64,000 bases of DNA from JAUQQI01 sp040289115 (GCA_040289115.1 PSKS01000006.1:19286-83285), one strand, 5' to 3'; shown: positions 1 through 9,440, counted from the stretch's first letter. Program-made: numbers and translations. Notes: a model not told the origin generated them from the letters alone.

Positions 1-21
1 AGGTCTTAGTGAGAAGCAGCA

Positions 22-621
22 ATGGGGAAGCTTTTAACCCGGCTTAACGCCGAACTGGCGGACCTGGCCGCCACCGCCCGGGCCGCCCTGGTCCGGGTTG
101 GGGTTCGGGGGGCCTTCGGGGTGGGCTCGGGGATCATCCTCCACCCTGAGGGCCTGATTCTCACCAACGCCCACGTCGTCCGGGGCGAGCCCATCTGGGT
201 GCGGCTAACCAATGGCCAGCAGCTCCCGGCCAAGGTCTTGGGCCGGGACCCAACGGGCGACCTGGCCGCCCTCCTGGTGCACGCCGGCGGCCTGCCGGCC
301 CTTGAACTGGCCGCCGCCGAGCCGGCCCCTGGAAGCCTGGTGCTGGCCCTAGGCCATCCCTGGGGGATTGAGGCGGCGGCAAGCTTTGGGGTGGTGACCG
401 GCCTAGCCGCCGACGAGGTCGGGCGGGAGTGGGTCCTGGTTAACCTGCGGCTCCGGCCGGGCAACTCGGGCGGCCCCCTGGTGGATGCCGCCGGCCGGGT
501 CGTCGGCATAAACACGATAATGACCGGGGCCGAAACTGGGGCGGCCGTATCGGTCCGTTCGGCCCGGGCGTTTCTCAAGCGAGTTCTGGCCGAGCACCTG
601 CGGCCAGCGGCCGCCGGCTAG
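22..621 (+). CDS. HtrA/DegP-like trypsin-fold serine protease (S1C), no PDZ domain
   Basis: The 199-residue protein has the chymotrypsin-fold catalytic triad of the S1C family: His51 in TNAHVV, Asp80 in DPTGDLAAL and Ser149 in RPGNSGGPL, followed by GRVVGINT. Known relatives degrade or refold damaged envelope proteins. This copy is only the protease core, with no PDZ domain after about residue 190 and no clear signal peptide or membrane anchor. It may therefore be cytoplasmic, or the true N-terminus may lie beyond the window edge. The ATG at 22 is the first in-frame start, and no strong Shine-Dalgarno is visible before it. The gene ends 11 bases from the stop of the convergent glycosidase. 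The family call is firm; location and substrate are unknown. Confidence 0.85.
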   Translation: MGKLLTRLNAELADLAATARAALVRVGVRGAFGVGSGIILHPEGLILTNAHVVRGEPIWVRLTNGQQLPAKVLGRDPTGDLAALLVHAGGLPALELAAAEPAPGSLVLALGHPWGIEAAASFGVVTGLAADEVGREWVLVNLRLRPGNSGGPLVDAAGRVVGINTIMTGAETGAAVSVRSARAFLKRVLAEHLRPAAAG

Positions 622-632
622 CGCGGCCCCGG

Positions 633-2498
633 TTAACACCCGGGCGAGGCGTTGCGAACTACCGGGAAGAAGAGGCGAAAGCCCCCGCTCAGGGGTGTCG
701 CCTGGGTGGAGGTGGTCCCCGCCGCACAGCCCACCTGAACGGCAACCGCCGGGCTCCACTCGCCCGTCAGGCCGGCCCAGTCCCGGGCCCGAACTCGGAA
801 CTCGTAGGTGCGGCCCAACTGCCCCCGAAATTCTGCCGCCGTTAGCCCGGTATCCACCAGCCACCAACCCCAGTCCGGGTTGCTCCCCTCCCGAACCTGC
901 ACGTCGAAGCCCATCACGCCCCAGCCGCTGTCCGAACCGTTCCAGCGGACGGTGAACCGCTCGGGGGCCGGACCGGCCCACGGGCTTACAGCCGCCACCG
1001 GCGGGGTGGTATCGGGCGGGACCCGCTCCAGGATGATGTAGGGCTCGCCAATGCCCAGGTCTGGGTTGGTTACGGGGGGCAGACTGATGCGGTAGCCGCC
1101 GGCAAGAGACTGCAGGACCGGGGCCGGCTGACCGTATTTGTCTAAAATCGACACGGCCTGGGCAGCCGGGGCGGCCTCAAGCCAATAGGTTACCGGACTG
1201 GCCGAGCGGTTCCAGACCACGCTTACCCGGTACAAATTATCCCCCAGCCGGACGCCCCCCAGGGTAACCCGGTCAACCGGCCCCTCCTCCCGCCGCCGGG
1301 CCGTCACGTAATTCGAAAAATATCGGGTGGCCGTTCGGTAGGCGGTGTACGCCGGTCGGGGCGAGGCGTCATTCCGGATTACCCCGTACCACTCCCGGTA
1401 GCCCACGTAGTCGTCGTAAAGTTGAAAGATTAAGAGCCTTTCCACGTCGTAGGCCAAACCCAGAGCCCCAACGGCCAGGGCGAAGGACGCCTGCTCCGAA
1501 GGGCTGCCCCGCCACTTCTGGGGGCAGGGCAAGTAGGGGCTTACCTTATCGTCCCCGCAGACGGGAATATTGGTTTCGTTCACCCAGATGGGCTTCTGGG
1601 GAATTTGAAAGCCGGCCAGGTAGTTTCGCACCGTGTCCACCAAGAAAGTCAGGGCGTACGGGGAGATGTAGGGGTGAACCGGCAGGGCGTCGAAGAAGTA
1701 GTTGTTGGCCGGGGCCTGGGGGTCAGCCCGGATGATTCGGAGCACATCGGGGAAGAAGGTTTGGTCGGTCCAGAAGGCCAGGGCCCCAAAGAGGACCCGG
1801 GCCTCCGGGTCGGCAGCCTTTGCTGCCAGGTAAGCAACTTTAAGCAGCCGGACGTAATCTGCCCGGGTCCCGGACCAGAACCGGAAGGTAGAGGGCGGCC
1901 CCAGGTCCGGCTCGTTCCAGACCTCCCAAGTCCGGATTCGGGGGGCATAGCGCCTTACGGTGTTGTAAACGAACCGGGCCCAGTAGTTCTCGGGGTTTAT
2001 CGCCTTGCCGGGTCCCGGAAGGTCGGTGCCGTCGGCAAAGACCGGCAGGTTTAAATTCTTAGGCGGGCTGGTTTCGGCCCCGCCCAGGGCGAACACCCCA
2101 TAGCGTCCCCCTGGAACCTGCTGAATGCCCGTCCCCGTTGAGGTTGCGGCCCAGGTTGGGGTGCCCATTAGAATGGCGTTAATTTTGAGGCCCCGGACCA
2201 GGTCGGCGTTGACCACCTGGTCGATGGCCGAATAATCGAAGGTCCCGGGCTGCCGTTCGACGGTGTGCCAGTAAAAGGGCCAGCGGGTCCAGCGGGCCCC
2301 GGCATCCAGGGCCTGCCGGTAGCGCAGGTCTGTTACGGCGTAGGGCTGGCCGTCGGCGGTTATGCCGTTTATAAACGCAAAACCGAAGCGGTCGGCGGCA
2401 TCAACCGCTTGGAGGGCCGGCTGGCCCCAGGAGGCTCGGCCCGGGACCATTGCCAGGCCGAGCAGGAGCAGGCCCCATAAACCCCACCACCTATTCAC
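633..2498 (-). CDS. Secreted (GH39/GH5-like) glycoside hydrolase with C-terminal fibronectin type III domain
   Basis: A GTG at 2498 gives 621 residues opening with a signal peptide (NRWWGLWGLLLLGLAMV) and overlaps the upstream gene's stop by 8 bases. A longer in-frame opening to 2597 lies inside the upstream gene and only adds low-complexity residues. The middle is a clan GH-A type barrel: WEVWNEPDLG carries the likely acid/base Glu near residue 196, and IWVNETN carries the likely nucleophile Glu near residue 307. The last 120 residues (from TTPPVAAVSP) look like one fibronectin type III domain, common in extracellular polysaccharide-degrading enzymes. It is translationally coupled to the second glycosidase at 2491-5115, suggesting joint action on one polysaccharide. 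The exact GH family and substrate cannot be set from the sequence alone. Confidence 0.75.
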   Translation of the reverse strand: MNRWWGLWGLLLLGLAMVPGRASWGQPALQAVDAADRFGFAFINGITADGQPYAVTDLRYRQALDAGARWTRWPFYWHTVERQPGTFDYSAIDQVVNADLVRGLKINAILMGTPTWAATSTGTGIQQVPGGRYGVFALGGAETSPPKNLNLPVFADGTDLPGPGKAINPENYWARFVYNTVRRYAPRIRTWEVWNEPDLGPPSTFRFWSGTRADYVRLLKVAYLAAKAADPEARVLFGALAFWTDQTFFPDVLRIIRADPQAPANNYFFDALPVHPYISPYALTFLVDTVRNYLAGFQIPQKPIWVNETNIPVCGDDKVSPYLPCPQKWRGSPSEQASFALAVGALGLAYDVERLLIFQLYDDYVGYREWYGVIRNDASPRPAYTAYRTATRYFSNYVTARRREEGPVDRVTLGGVRLGDNLYRVSVVWNRSASPVTYWLEAAPAAQAVSILDKYGQPAPVLQSLAGGYRISLPPVTNPDLGIGEPYIILERVPPDTTPPVAAVSPWAGPAPERFTVRWNGSDSGWGVMGFDVQVREGSNPDWGWWLVDTGLTAAEFRGQLGRTYEFRVRARDWAGLTGEWSPAVAVQVGCAAGTTSTQATPLSGGFRLFFPVVRNASPGC

Positions 2499-5115
2499 AG
2501 CCCGGGCCGCTGCCGTCGGGGATGTCCGGTTGGGGCAGGTAAGTTCGGGCGTCGGCCCCGTGGGCCCAGACGGCCACCGGGGCGGCCGTGCCCTCAATGG
2601 CAGCCACGAAATAGTACTTGTTTACCGGGTCCCGGGCGGCCTCAACGGGTACGTTGTTAAAGACCCAGCGTGGGTGAGGTGTGCCGCTGGCATCCTGAAC
2701 CTGGATCGTGCCGTCGGCCGCCTTAAGGGGCTGAAGAATTCCGGTATTAAGGCTCCACAGCAAGGTCACCCGGTTGGGGAAGCTGGCCGGGGCCGAAGCA
2801 CCGGTCTGCGGGTCGGTCAGGTCGACCCCGATGTTAACATGGGTGGCCCGGTCGACGGGGGCCGGCTGACCGTCGGTGTGGGGCCAGACCACCTGAACCG
2901 AGGGCTCGGCCTGGCTGAAGGGGCCGGCGATCACCGAGCTCTGGACCGGCAGGTAAGTTCGGGCGTCGGCCCCGTGGGCCCAGACGTTGCTCCGGTACGG
3001 GACACCTTTAACCTCAACCAGGTAGAAGTCCTTGCTCCGGGTCGGGTCAAGGCCGGAAGCCTCGAAGAACCCAACGGGTACGTCGTTGAAGACCCAGGCC
3101 TGGAACACCTTGCCCCCCACCCGCCTGAGGATCGGCTGACCTGGCGGGCTCTGGTAGCGGGCCGGCAGGTTCACGGCGTTGCCACCAATTTCCACCAGGT
3201 TGGAGGCCCGGCGCAGACGGACTTCCACCGGCAGGTTGCAAGCCACCGGCTGCAGGCTGTCGGCCTCGAAAAGATAGACTAAAACGTTCACCAGCGGCGC
3301 CTTGTCCACGGGCTGTGGCCGGCCGGCCCGGTCGTGGGGGAAGACCAGCTCAATTTTGGCGTCGACCATTCCGGCAACCGCATTCGGGGACTGGGCCCGA
3401 ATGGTGTAGGCCTTGCCGGGCTCGACGTCAACCTGAACTACGCCGCTGCCCGGATTCAGCCGGTTGGAACCTGCCGGACCCGAGACCAGCACCGTCCAGC
3501 CGGGCTGCCAGCGGGGAATCAGCTTACTGCCGGCCAAGTTTAGGGTGAGGCGGGTCGGGGCGTTGGCCCGGACCTCGAGCCGGTCCGGCGCCGGCCGCCA
3601 GATAAACAGCTGGGCGGCCGAGACGGGGCTTTCGGCCAAGATGCCGGCTTCCGGCAGGCTGAGGACCCGGCCCAGGGCCCAGCCGTTTTCGGCCACCACC
3701 CGGAAGGCCGGCCCCTGGGGGGTATCAAACCACTGGAAGCCGGCGGGGCCTACGGCCCGGATGAACTCCGAAGCGGCCTTGAAGGCCAGGGCGCTGGGCT
3801 TCGGTGTGCCGTCGGGGTTGAAAAGGCCGTAGGTGTTTTCGGTGGGGTTTGCTCCGACAGCCAGGTCGTTGGCCTGCCATTTAAAGGCCCCAGGCCGACC
3901 TTGGGCGAAGGAGCGGAGCAGAACGGCCGACTCGTAAAGGGCGGCTTCGACCGGGTCCAGCTGGAAGGTGGCAAACCCGAACTCTTCGAAGATTACCGGC
4001 CGGTCGGGGAAGATTTTGGAGAGGGTCTCGAGGGCTTGGAACATTCGGTTGAAGTTGACGGCGGTAGCCCCCGGGAACCGATGCCAAGAGATGAAGTCGA
4101 GGGCCCGATTGGCCGGAAGGGAGGCCAGGATCAGGTCGCTGTAACCGACAGTTACGGGCTTCTCCGGGTCGACCTGTTTTACCGGTCCAAGGCGGGCATC
4201 GACCCAGGCGGCCAAGGTCTGGTCGAGAGCCTGAATCAGGGGTTGCCATTTGGCCGCATCCGGGGAGATTATGTAGTCGGCCACCGAGACGGCGTAGTCC
4301 CGGGCGGCAACCCAGGCGGCGGCTTCGGCCGCAAACTCCCGGAAGAGTTGGTAGTTGTTGGCGTAATAGTAAGCTTGAGCGTCGTTGAACCGCTCGGGCA
4401 CAAGGCTCCGGCCCTCTTCCCGTCGCCAGCGGGGAATATCAGAGCGGGGAATCCGCTCGCCATAGGCCCGGATGAGGGCATCGGTCTGGAGGGGTGGGGG
4501 TCCCCCGGGGTAGATGGCCACGGCCAGGTCCTGGAAGTGGGGCTCATTTTTGAGGTCGTAGCCGAGCACCGCCGGATTTCCCCGGTAACGGGCGGCGATG
4601 GCCTGATTGAGGGCGGCTTCCCGGGCCAGGTCGTCTTCCCGATAGTCATTAAAAGTAATAAGCAGGTGCAAATTTCTCTGGGCCGCCAGGTTGACCACCG
4701 TGTCCAGCTTGGACCAGCGGCCGGCCCGAATATCCCGGGCCAGGGCCGACCGGACGAAAATCCGAACGGCCTTCAGCCCGGCCGCCGCTAGCCGGTCGAA
4801 ATCGGCCGCCACCAGAGCCGGGTCAAACTGCCCATCCTCCCAGTAAACCCAGGCCCGGTCAGTGGGTCCGGCATAATTGGCCCCCACCACGAATACTGGC
4901 CGGCCGGCCGGGTCCACAAAGGCAGACCCGGTAAAGCGCAGGGGGCTTATGTCGGCCCGGGCGGCCGGGGCCGGTCCGAAAATTACAGGGCCTAACAGCA
5001 GGCCCAAAAGAAAGAGGCCCCAGGTAACCTGCAGGGTCCGCCGCTTAGCTATCCGCCGCAAACCAGCCAAACCGTCCCCAAGTTTAGCCAGATGCGGGCG
5101 GTCCGTCAAGGCCAT
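2491..5115 (-). CDS. Secreted GH5-like glycoside hydrolase with two C-terminal repeat domains
   Basis: This large exported protein has 874 residues from the ATG at 5115. A TTG at 5139 would add 8 residues. A basic N-region followed by a hydrophobic stretch (WGLFLLGLLLGPVIFG) near residue 35 forms a signal peptide or anchor. The catalytic barrel resembles GH5 mannanase/cellulase proteins: GYDLKNEPHF holds the acid/base Glu near residue 191 and RPVIFEEFGF the nucleophile near residue 375. The C-terminal 270 residues are two copies of a domain of about 130 residues. Each starts near FPHDRAG.PQPVDKA or WPHTDGQPAPVDRA and ends with VWAHGADARTYLP. A 39-bp exact DNA repeat marks the ends of the copies. 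The repeats are probably beta-sandwich or binding modules, which is an inference. Confidence 0.75.
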   Translation of the reverse strand: MALTDRPHLAKLGDGLAGLRRIAKRRTLQVTWGLFLLGLLLGPVIFGPAPAARADISPLRFTGSAFVDPAGRPVFVVGANYAGPTDRAWVYWEDGQFDPALVAADFDRLAAAGLKAVRIFVRSALARDIRAGRWSKLDTVVNLAAQRNLHLLITFNDYREDDLAREAALNQAIAARYRGNPAVLGYDLKNEPHFQDLAVAIYPGGPPPLQTDALIRAYGERIPRSDIPRWRREEGRSLVPERFNDAQAYYYANNYQLFREFAAEAAAWVAARDYAVSVADYIISPDAAKWQPLIQALDQTLAAWVDARLGPVKQVDPEKPVTVGYSDLILASLPANRALDFISWHRFPGATAVNFNRMFQALETLSKIFPDRPVIFEEFGFATFQLDPVEAALYESAVLLRSFAQGRPGAFKWQANDLAVGANPTENTYGLFNPDGTPKPSALAFKAASEFIRAVGPAGFQWFDTPQGPAFRVVAENGWALGRVLSLPEAGILAESPVSAAQLFIWRPAPDRLEVRANAPTRLTLNLAGSKLIPRWQPGWTVLVSGPAGSNRLNPGSGVVQVDVEPGKAYTIRAQSPNAVAGMVDAKIELVFPHDRAGRPQPVDKAPLVNVLVYLFEADSLQPVACNLPVEVRLRRASNLVEIGGNAVNLPARYQSPPGQPILRRVGGKVFQAWVFNDVPVGFFEASGLDPTRSKDFYLVEVKGVPYRSNVWAHGADARTYLPVQSSVIAGPFSQAEPSVQVVWPHTDGQPAPVDRATHVNIGVDLTDPQTGASAPASFPNRVTLLWSLNTGILQPLKAADGTIQVQDASGTPHPRWVFNNVPVEAARDPVNKYYFVAAIEGTAAPVAVWAHGADARTYLPQPDIPDGSGPGCE
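2534..2986 (-). repeat. 39-bp exact direct repeat pair inside the GH5-like gene (2534-2572 and 2948-2986)
   Basis: The two 39-bp copies are identical and 414 bp apart. They encode the end of each C-terminal domain (VWAHGADARTYLP). Their identity at third codon positions suggests recent duplication or gene conversion between the domains. Confidence 0.9.
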
Positions 5116-5230
5116 GACGCCTAGGGTACCTGGACCCAAGGCCGGCTCGGTGGCAGACTGTCGCCTTAAGACGGCCCAAATGTGGTGCCCCTGAAGGGAA
5201 ATCCCTGCCGGTTAACCGCGGCCTAGTGGG

Positions 5231-5272
5231 AAATTTAAATAACAGTGCTGGGCGGCCAGTTGGCCGCCCAGC
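5231..5272 (-). terminator. Intrinsic terminator after the pyrophosphatase pair
   Basis: A perfect 12-bp GC-rich stem (gctgggcggcca / tggccgcccagc, 5247-5272) with a 2-base loop lies 8 bases past the stop of the second pyrophosphatase gene. On the minus strand it is followed by an A/T-rich tract (actgttatttaaattt). The T run is interrupted, so it is a good but not ideal terminator. Confidence 0.65.
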
Positions 5273-5279
5273 AAGCGAC

Positions 5280-7370
5280 CTATAGAAAGAGGGGCGACAT
5301 CACCAGGGTGACGGTGGCCAACAACTTGACTAACACGTGCAGGGAGGGCCCGGCGGTGTCCTTAAAGGGGTCGCCCACCGTATCCCCCACCACCGCGGCG
5401 GCGTGGATGGGGGTACCCTTCTTGATGGGCTCACCATTCTCATCCAGCAGGTACCCAGCCTCAATGTATTTCTTGGCGTTGTCCCAGGCGCCGCCGCCGT
5501 TGTTGAGCACCGTGGCCAGCAAGATACCAGCAATGGTTCCCACCATCAGCAGGCCGGCCGTCGCCTCGGCCTTAAGGAAAATTCCGACGGCCACCGGCAT
5601 GCCCACGGCCAGAAGCCCTGGGGCCACCATCTCCCGCAGGGCTGCCCGGGTCGTTATATCCACGCAGCGGGCAAAGTCCGGCCGGGAGGTTCCAGCCAGG
5701 ATGCCGGGGTCAGCCTTAAACTGACGCCGGACCTCCTCGATGATGGCGGAGGCGGCATGACCCACCGCCCGGATAGCCAAGGAGCTGAAGAGATAGACCA
5801 GCATTGAACCGAGCAGGGCCCCGACGAAGACCTCGACCTTAGAAAGGTCCACAGCCTGCAAGGGGCGCCCCAGCTCGGCCAGGCGGTCCAGGTAGGCGCT
5901 GAACAGTAGGAACGCCGCCAGGGCCGCCGAACCGATGGCGTAGCCCTTAGTCAGGGCCTTGGTTGTATTACCCACCGCATCCAGGGCGTCCAGGATGCGC
6001 CGGGCCGAGGCCGGGGCGTGGGACATCTCGCAGATGCCGGCCGCATTGTCGGTGATGGGCCCAAAGGTATCCATGGCCAGGATGTAGGCGGCGGTCATCA
6101 GCATGCCCATGGTGGCCACCGCCGTGCCGAAGAGGCCGCCGTGGGGCAGGCCTGACATCGCGCCGAACCAGTGGGCCGCCAACAAGGCCGCACCCACCAC
6201 CAGGGCGGTGCTGGCCGTCGTCTCGAAGGCGACGGCCGTGCCCACGATTATCGTCGTCGCCGGCCCGGTGCGGGCGGCATCGGCGATCTCCTTAACCGGC
6301 CGCCAGGTGCCCGACGTGTAGTACTGGGTGATGTAGACAAAGGCGATGCTGGTTAGAAGGCCCGTGAGGCCGGCAAAGAAGAACCACATCCAGGCGTCGC
6401 CCAGCATCACCCGGGTTGTTACGAACAGGAAGACGGCTGAGAGGAGTAGGGCGACGTAGTAGCCCCGGTCCAGCGCCCGCATCGGGTCCTCATCCTCCCG
6501 GCCCCGGACAAAGAAGAGGCCCGCCGCCGAGGCCAGCAGACCGAAGGCCCGGACCACCAGGGGGAACAGAATCCAGGCGTCGTTGCCGGTCGCCCGGGCG
6601 ACGGCCACCCCCAAGATCATGGCGCCGATATTCTCGGCGGCCGTCGACTCGAAGAGGTCAGCCCCACGGCCGGCGCAGTCGCCCACGTTATCCCCGACCA
6701 GATCAGCGATCACGGCCGCGTTCCGGGGGTCGTCTTCGGGGATACCGGCCTCCACCTTACCCACCAAATCAGCCCCCACATCGGCCGCCTTGGTGTAAAT
6801 ACCGCCCCCCAGCTGGGCAAAGAGGGCCACAAAGCTGGCCCCAAAACCGTAACCTACGATCAGGAAGGGAGCCTGGCGCATCCCCTCAGACCCGAACATG
6901 GCCCCGTAAAGGGCGAAGATAACCGCAACCCCAATGAGGCTGAGGCCCACCACCAGGAAGCCCGAAACTGCCCCGCCCCGCAAAGCCACGTTTATGGCCT
7001 CGTTCAGGTTGCGCAGGGCGGCACTGGCCGTCCGGATGTTGGACCGGACCGCCACGTACATACCGACGAAGCCGGAGATGGCCGAGGAAAAGGCCCCGAC
7101 CAGAAAGGCGACGGCAGTCCGCCACCCCAGCTCAACACTCCGGTCGAAGTAGCCGATGACGGCCCCGACAATGACGGCCGTAACCACCGCCAAAAGCAGG
7201 ATCGTCCGGTATTGGCGGTTAAGGAAGGCCACGGCCCCCTCGTAGATCATGTCGGCAACGGCCTTCATATCCGGCGTGCCCGTGTCCCGCCTGAGGACGT
7301 CCCAGGCGAGGTAGGCCACCAGTAAAAGGGTTAAAAGGCCCGAAGCCGGTACTATCCAAACTAGCTCCAT
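5280..7370 (-). CDS. hppA: Membrane-bound cation-pumping pyrophosphatase, K+-independent type
   Basis: This integral-membrane enzyme of 696 residues hydrolyses pyrophosphate and pumps H+ (or Na+). It carries the family signatures DVGADLVGKVEAGIPEDDPRN, GDNVGDCAGRGADLFES and GDTVGDPFKDTAGPS, which bind Mg-PPi. Near residue 468 it reads GNTTKALTKGYAIGSA; Lys at this site is the established marker of K+-independent pyrophosphatases. The ion-gate segment LFESTAAENIGAMILG is of the kind I associate with K+-independent proton pumps, which is recall and not proof. The start is ATG 7370 with a strong AAGGAGG upstream. It lies 39 bases downstream of the K+-dependent paralogue and is probably co-transcribed with it. 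Confidence 0.95.
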   Translation of the reverse strand: MELVWIVPASGLLTLLLVAYLAWDVLRRDTGTPDMKAVADMIYEGAVAFLNRQYRTILLLAVVTAVIVGAVIGYFDRSVELGWRTAVAFLVGAFSSAISGFVGMYVAVRSNIRTASAALRNLNEAINVALRGGAVSGFLVVGLSLIGVAVIFALYGAMFGSEGMRQAPFLIVGYGFGASFVALFAQLGGGIYTKAADVGADLVGKVEAGIPEDDPRNAAVIADLVGDNVGDCAGRGADLFESTAAENIGAMILGVAVARATGNDAWILFPLVVRAFGLLASAAGLFFVRGREDEDPMRALDRGYYVALLLSAVFLFVTTRVMLGDAWMWFFFAGLTGLLTSIAFVYITQYYTSGTWRPVKEIADAARTGPATTIIVGTAVAFETTASTALVVGAALLAAHWFGAMSGLPHGGLFGTAVATMGMLMTAAYILAMDTFGPITDNAAGICEMSHAPASARRILDALDAVGNTTKALTKGYAIGSAALAAFLLFSAYLDRLAELGRPLQAVDLSKVEVFVGALLGSMLVYLFSSLAIRAVGHAASAIIEEVRRQFKADPGILAGTSRPDFARCVDITTRAALREMVAPGLLAVGMPVAVGIFLKAEATAGLLMVGTIAGILLATVLNNGGGAWDNAKKYIEAGYLLDENGEPIKKGTPIHAAAVVGDTVGDPFKDTAGPSLHVLVKLLATVTLVMSPLFL

Positions 7371-7409
7371 GCTGGCGTGCCTCCTTCTAAGGCTACTTGA
7401 AATAAGGTT

Positions 7410-9398
7410 TTAGATAAAAAGCGGTGCCAGGACCAGGGAAACGATGCTCATGAGCTTTATTAAAATGTTAATGGAGGGTCCGGCGGTGTCCTTGAAGGGG
7501 TCGCCCACCGTATCCCCCACCACCGCGGCGGCGTGCACCGGCGTCGACTTCTGGATGGGCTGGCCGTTCTCGTCCAAGAGATAACCGGCCTCAATATATT
7601 TTTTAGCATTGTCCCAGGCGGCGCCGGAATTGGCCATGGTAACAGCCAGCAGAAAGCCGCTCAGGATCGCCCCGAGCAGGAGGCCCCCCAAGGCAGCGGC
7701 CCCGAGGGCGAACCCGACCGCCGGCGGCACCACTACGGCCAGCAGGCCCGGCAGAATCATCTCCCGGAGGGCAGCCCGGGTGCTGATGTCGACGCAGCGG
7801 GCGTAGTCGGGCGAGGTTTCCCCGGCCATCAGGCCTGGGATCTCCTTGAACTGGCGGCGCACCTCGTTGACGATCTCAAAGGCCGCCCGGCCCACGGCCG
7901 ACATCGCCAAGGCCGAAAAGATATACGGCATTCCCGCCCCAATCAGGGCCCCGATCATCACCCGGACATCCAGCAGGTTCATTATGTCCAGCCAGACGGC
8001 CTGGGAGTAGGCCGCCAGGAGGGCCAGGGCGGTGAGCACGGCCGAGCCGATGGCGAACCCCTTGCCGGTGGCCGCCGTGGTGTTGCCCAGGGAATCGAGG
8101 GCATCCGTCCGCCGGCGGACCTCCGGGGGCAGGTGGGTCATCTCGGCGATGCCGCCGGCATTATCGGCCACCGGGCCGTAAGCATCCGTGGCCAGGGTAA
8201 TGCCTAAAGTCGAAAGCATGCCCACCCCGGCGAGGGCCACCCCGTAAAGGCCGCCGAAAACGTAGGCCACGTAGATGGCCGCGGCCATGATGAGCATCGG
8301 CAGGATGTTGCTCAGCATCCCCACGGCCAACCCACCGATAATGACGGTTGCCGGCCCCGTTCGGGCCGCCTGGGCCACCTGCCGGGTCGGGCCGTAGGAG
8401 TACGAGGTGAAAAACTCGGTGCTCAGGCCGATGGCAACCCCGCCCAGCAGCCCGGCCACCGTGGCCCAGAAGAGGCCGAGGCCAACCCCAAGCCACAAGG
8501 CCAGGCCCAGGGTAGCTAGCACCACCAGGACACTAGCCACAAAGACCCCGGCCCGCAGGGCATTGAGCAGGCGCCCCATCTCCGGCGTCTCCCCCACCCG
8601 GACGAAGAAAGTGCCAATTATGGAGGCGATGATGCCGGCTACCGCCAGCAGGATGGGCAGGCTATAGGCAGCCTCCCCCCAAGGGGTCATGGCCGCCAGG
8701 GCAAGGGCTGCCACGATGGACCCCACGTACGACTCGAAAAGGTCGGCGCCCATCCCAGCCACGTCGCCGACGTTGTCACCGACGTTATCGGCAATAACGG
8801 CCGGGTTACGGGGGTCGTCTTCGGGGATGCCCGCCTCCACCTTACCCACCAGGTCCGCCCCCACATCGGCCGCCTTGGTGTAGATGCCGCCCCCGACCCG
8901 GGCAAAGAGGGCGATGGACGAGGCCCCGAAGCTGAACCCGGCCACAATGTTTGGGTCGCCGATGGCCAGGAAGAGGACCGAAAGCCCCAGAATCCCCAGC
9001 CCCACCACCGTGATGCCCATAACCGTTCCGCTGGAGAAGGCGACCCGAAGGGCGTCGTTAAGGCTGCGGATTGCGGCCGCCGCCGTCCGGACGTTGGCCC
9101 GGACGGCCACGTTCATCCCGACAAAGCCGGCCAAGGCCGAACAGAAGGCCCCCACCAGGTAACAGAGGGCGGTCAGGGGATGGATTACGAGGCCGAGAAT
9201 GGCCGCCACAGCGACGGCGAAGGGCACCAGGGTCCGGTATTCCCGCAAGAGGAAGGCCATGGCCCCGACCTGGACCGCCCGGGAGATGCGCACCATCTCC
9301 GGCCGACCAGTCTCCTGTTTTAAAACCCAGTAAGCCGTCAGGCCGGCAAACAACAGGCCGACCAGCCCGCCGACGGGACCTAAAATCGCCAGGCTCAT
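7410..9398 (-). CDS. hppA: Membrane-bound cation-pumping pyrophosphatase, K+-dependent type
   Basis: This is the paralogue of the downstream gene, 662 residues with multiple membrane helices and the same pyrophosphate-binding motifs (DVGADLVGKVEAGIPEDDPRN near residue 180, GDTVGDPFKDTAGPS near 625). Near residue 437 it reads GNTTAATGKGFAIGSA. Ala in place of Lys, with Gly three residues on, is the marker of K+-dependent enzymes. The helix-6 segment NVGDVAGMGADLFESYVGS fits Na+- or H+-pumping K+-dependent members, and which ion is pumped cannot be read securely. The start is ATG 9398 after a G-rich stretch. A 42-base AT-rich gap containing a weak inverted repeat separates it from the translin-like gene, so it may be the end of a long operon or start its own unit. 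Confidence 0.95.
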   Translation of the reverse strand: MSLAILGPVGGLVGLLFAGLTAYWVLKQETGRPEMVRISRAVQVGAMAFLLREYRTLVPFAVAVAAILGLVIHPLTALCYLVGAFCSALAGFVGMNVAVRANVRTAAAAIRSLNDALRVAFSSGTVMGITVVGLGILGLSVLFLAIGDPNIVAGFSFGASSIALFARVGGGIYTKAADVGADLVGKVEAGIPEDDPRNPAVIADNVGDNVGDVAGMGADLFESYVGSIVAALALAAMTPWGEAAYSLPILLAVAGIIASIIGTFFVRVGETPEMGRLLNALRAGVFVASVLVVLATLGLALWLGVGLGLFWATVAGLLGGVAIGLSTEFFTSYSYGPTRQVAQAARTGPATVIIGGLAVGMLSNILPMLIMAAAIYVAYVFGGLYGVALAGVGMLSTLGITLATDAYGPVADNAGGIAEMTHLPPEVRRRTDALDSLGNTTAATGKGFAIGSAVLTALALLAAYSQAVWLDIMNLLDVRVMIGALIGAGMPYIFSALAMSAVGRAAFEIVNEVRRQFKEIPGLMAGETSPDYARCVDISTRAALREMILPGLLAVVVPPAVGFALGAAALGGLLLGAILSGFLLAVTMANSGAAWDNAKKYIEAGYLLDENGQPIQKSTPVHAAAVVGDTVGDPFKDTAGPSINILIKLMSIVSLVLAPLFI

Positions 9399-9440
9399 CC
9401 CCGGCCCCCTTATATCGGGAAAAATTTCACAAAATTTTAG

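Noticed and set aside
3901..4791. Long plus-strand open frame opposite the GH5-like gene
   Set aside because: It is the shadow of a high-GC coding strand; the sequence is Gly/Pro/Arg-rich without domains, while the opposite frame has clear glycosidase motifs.
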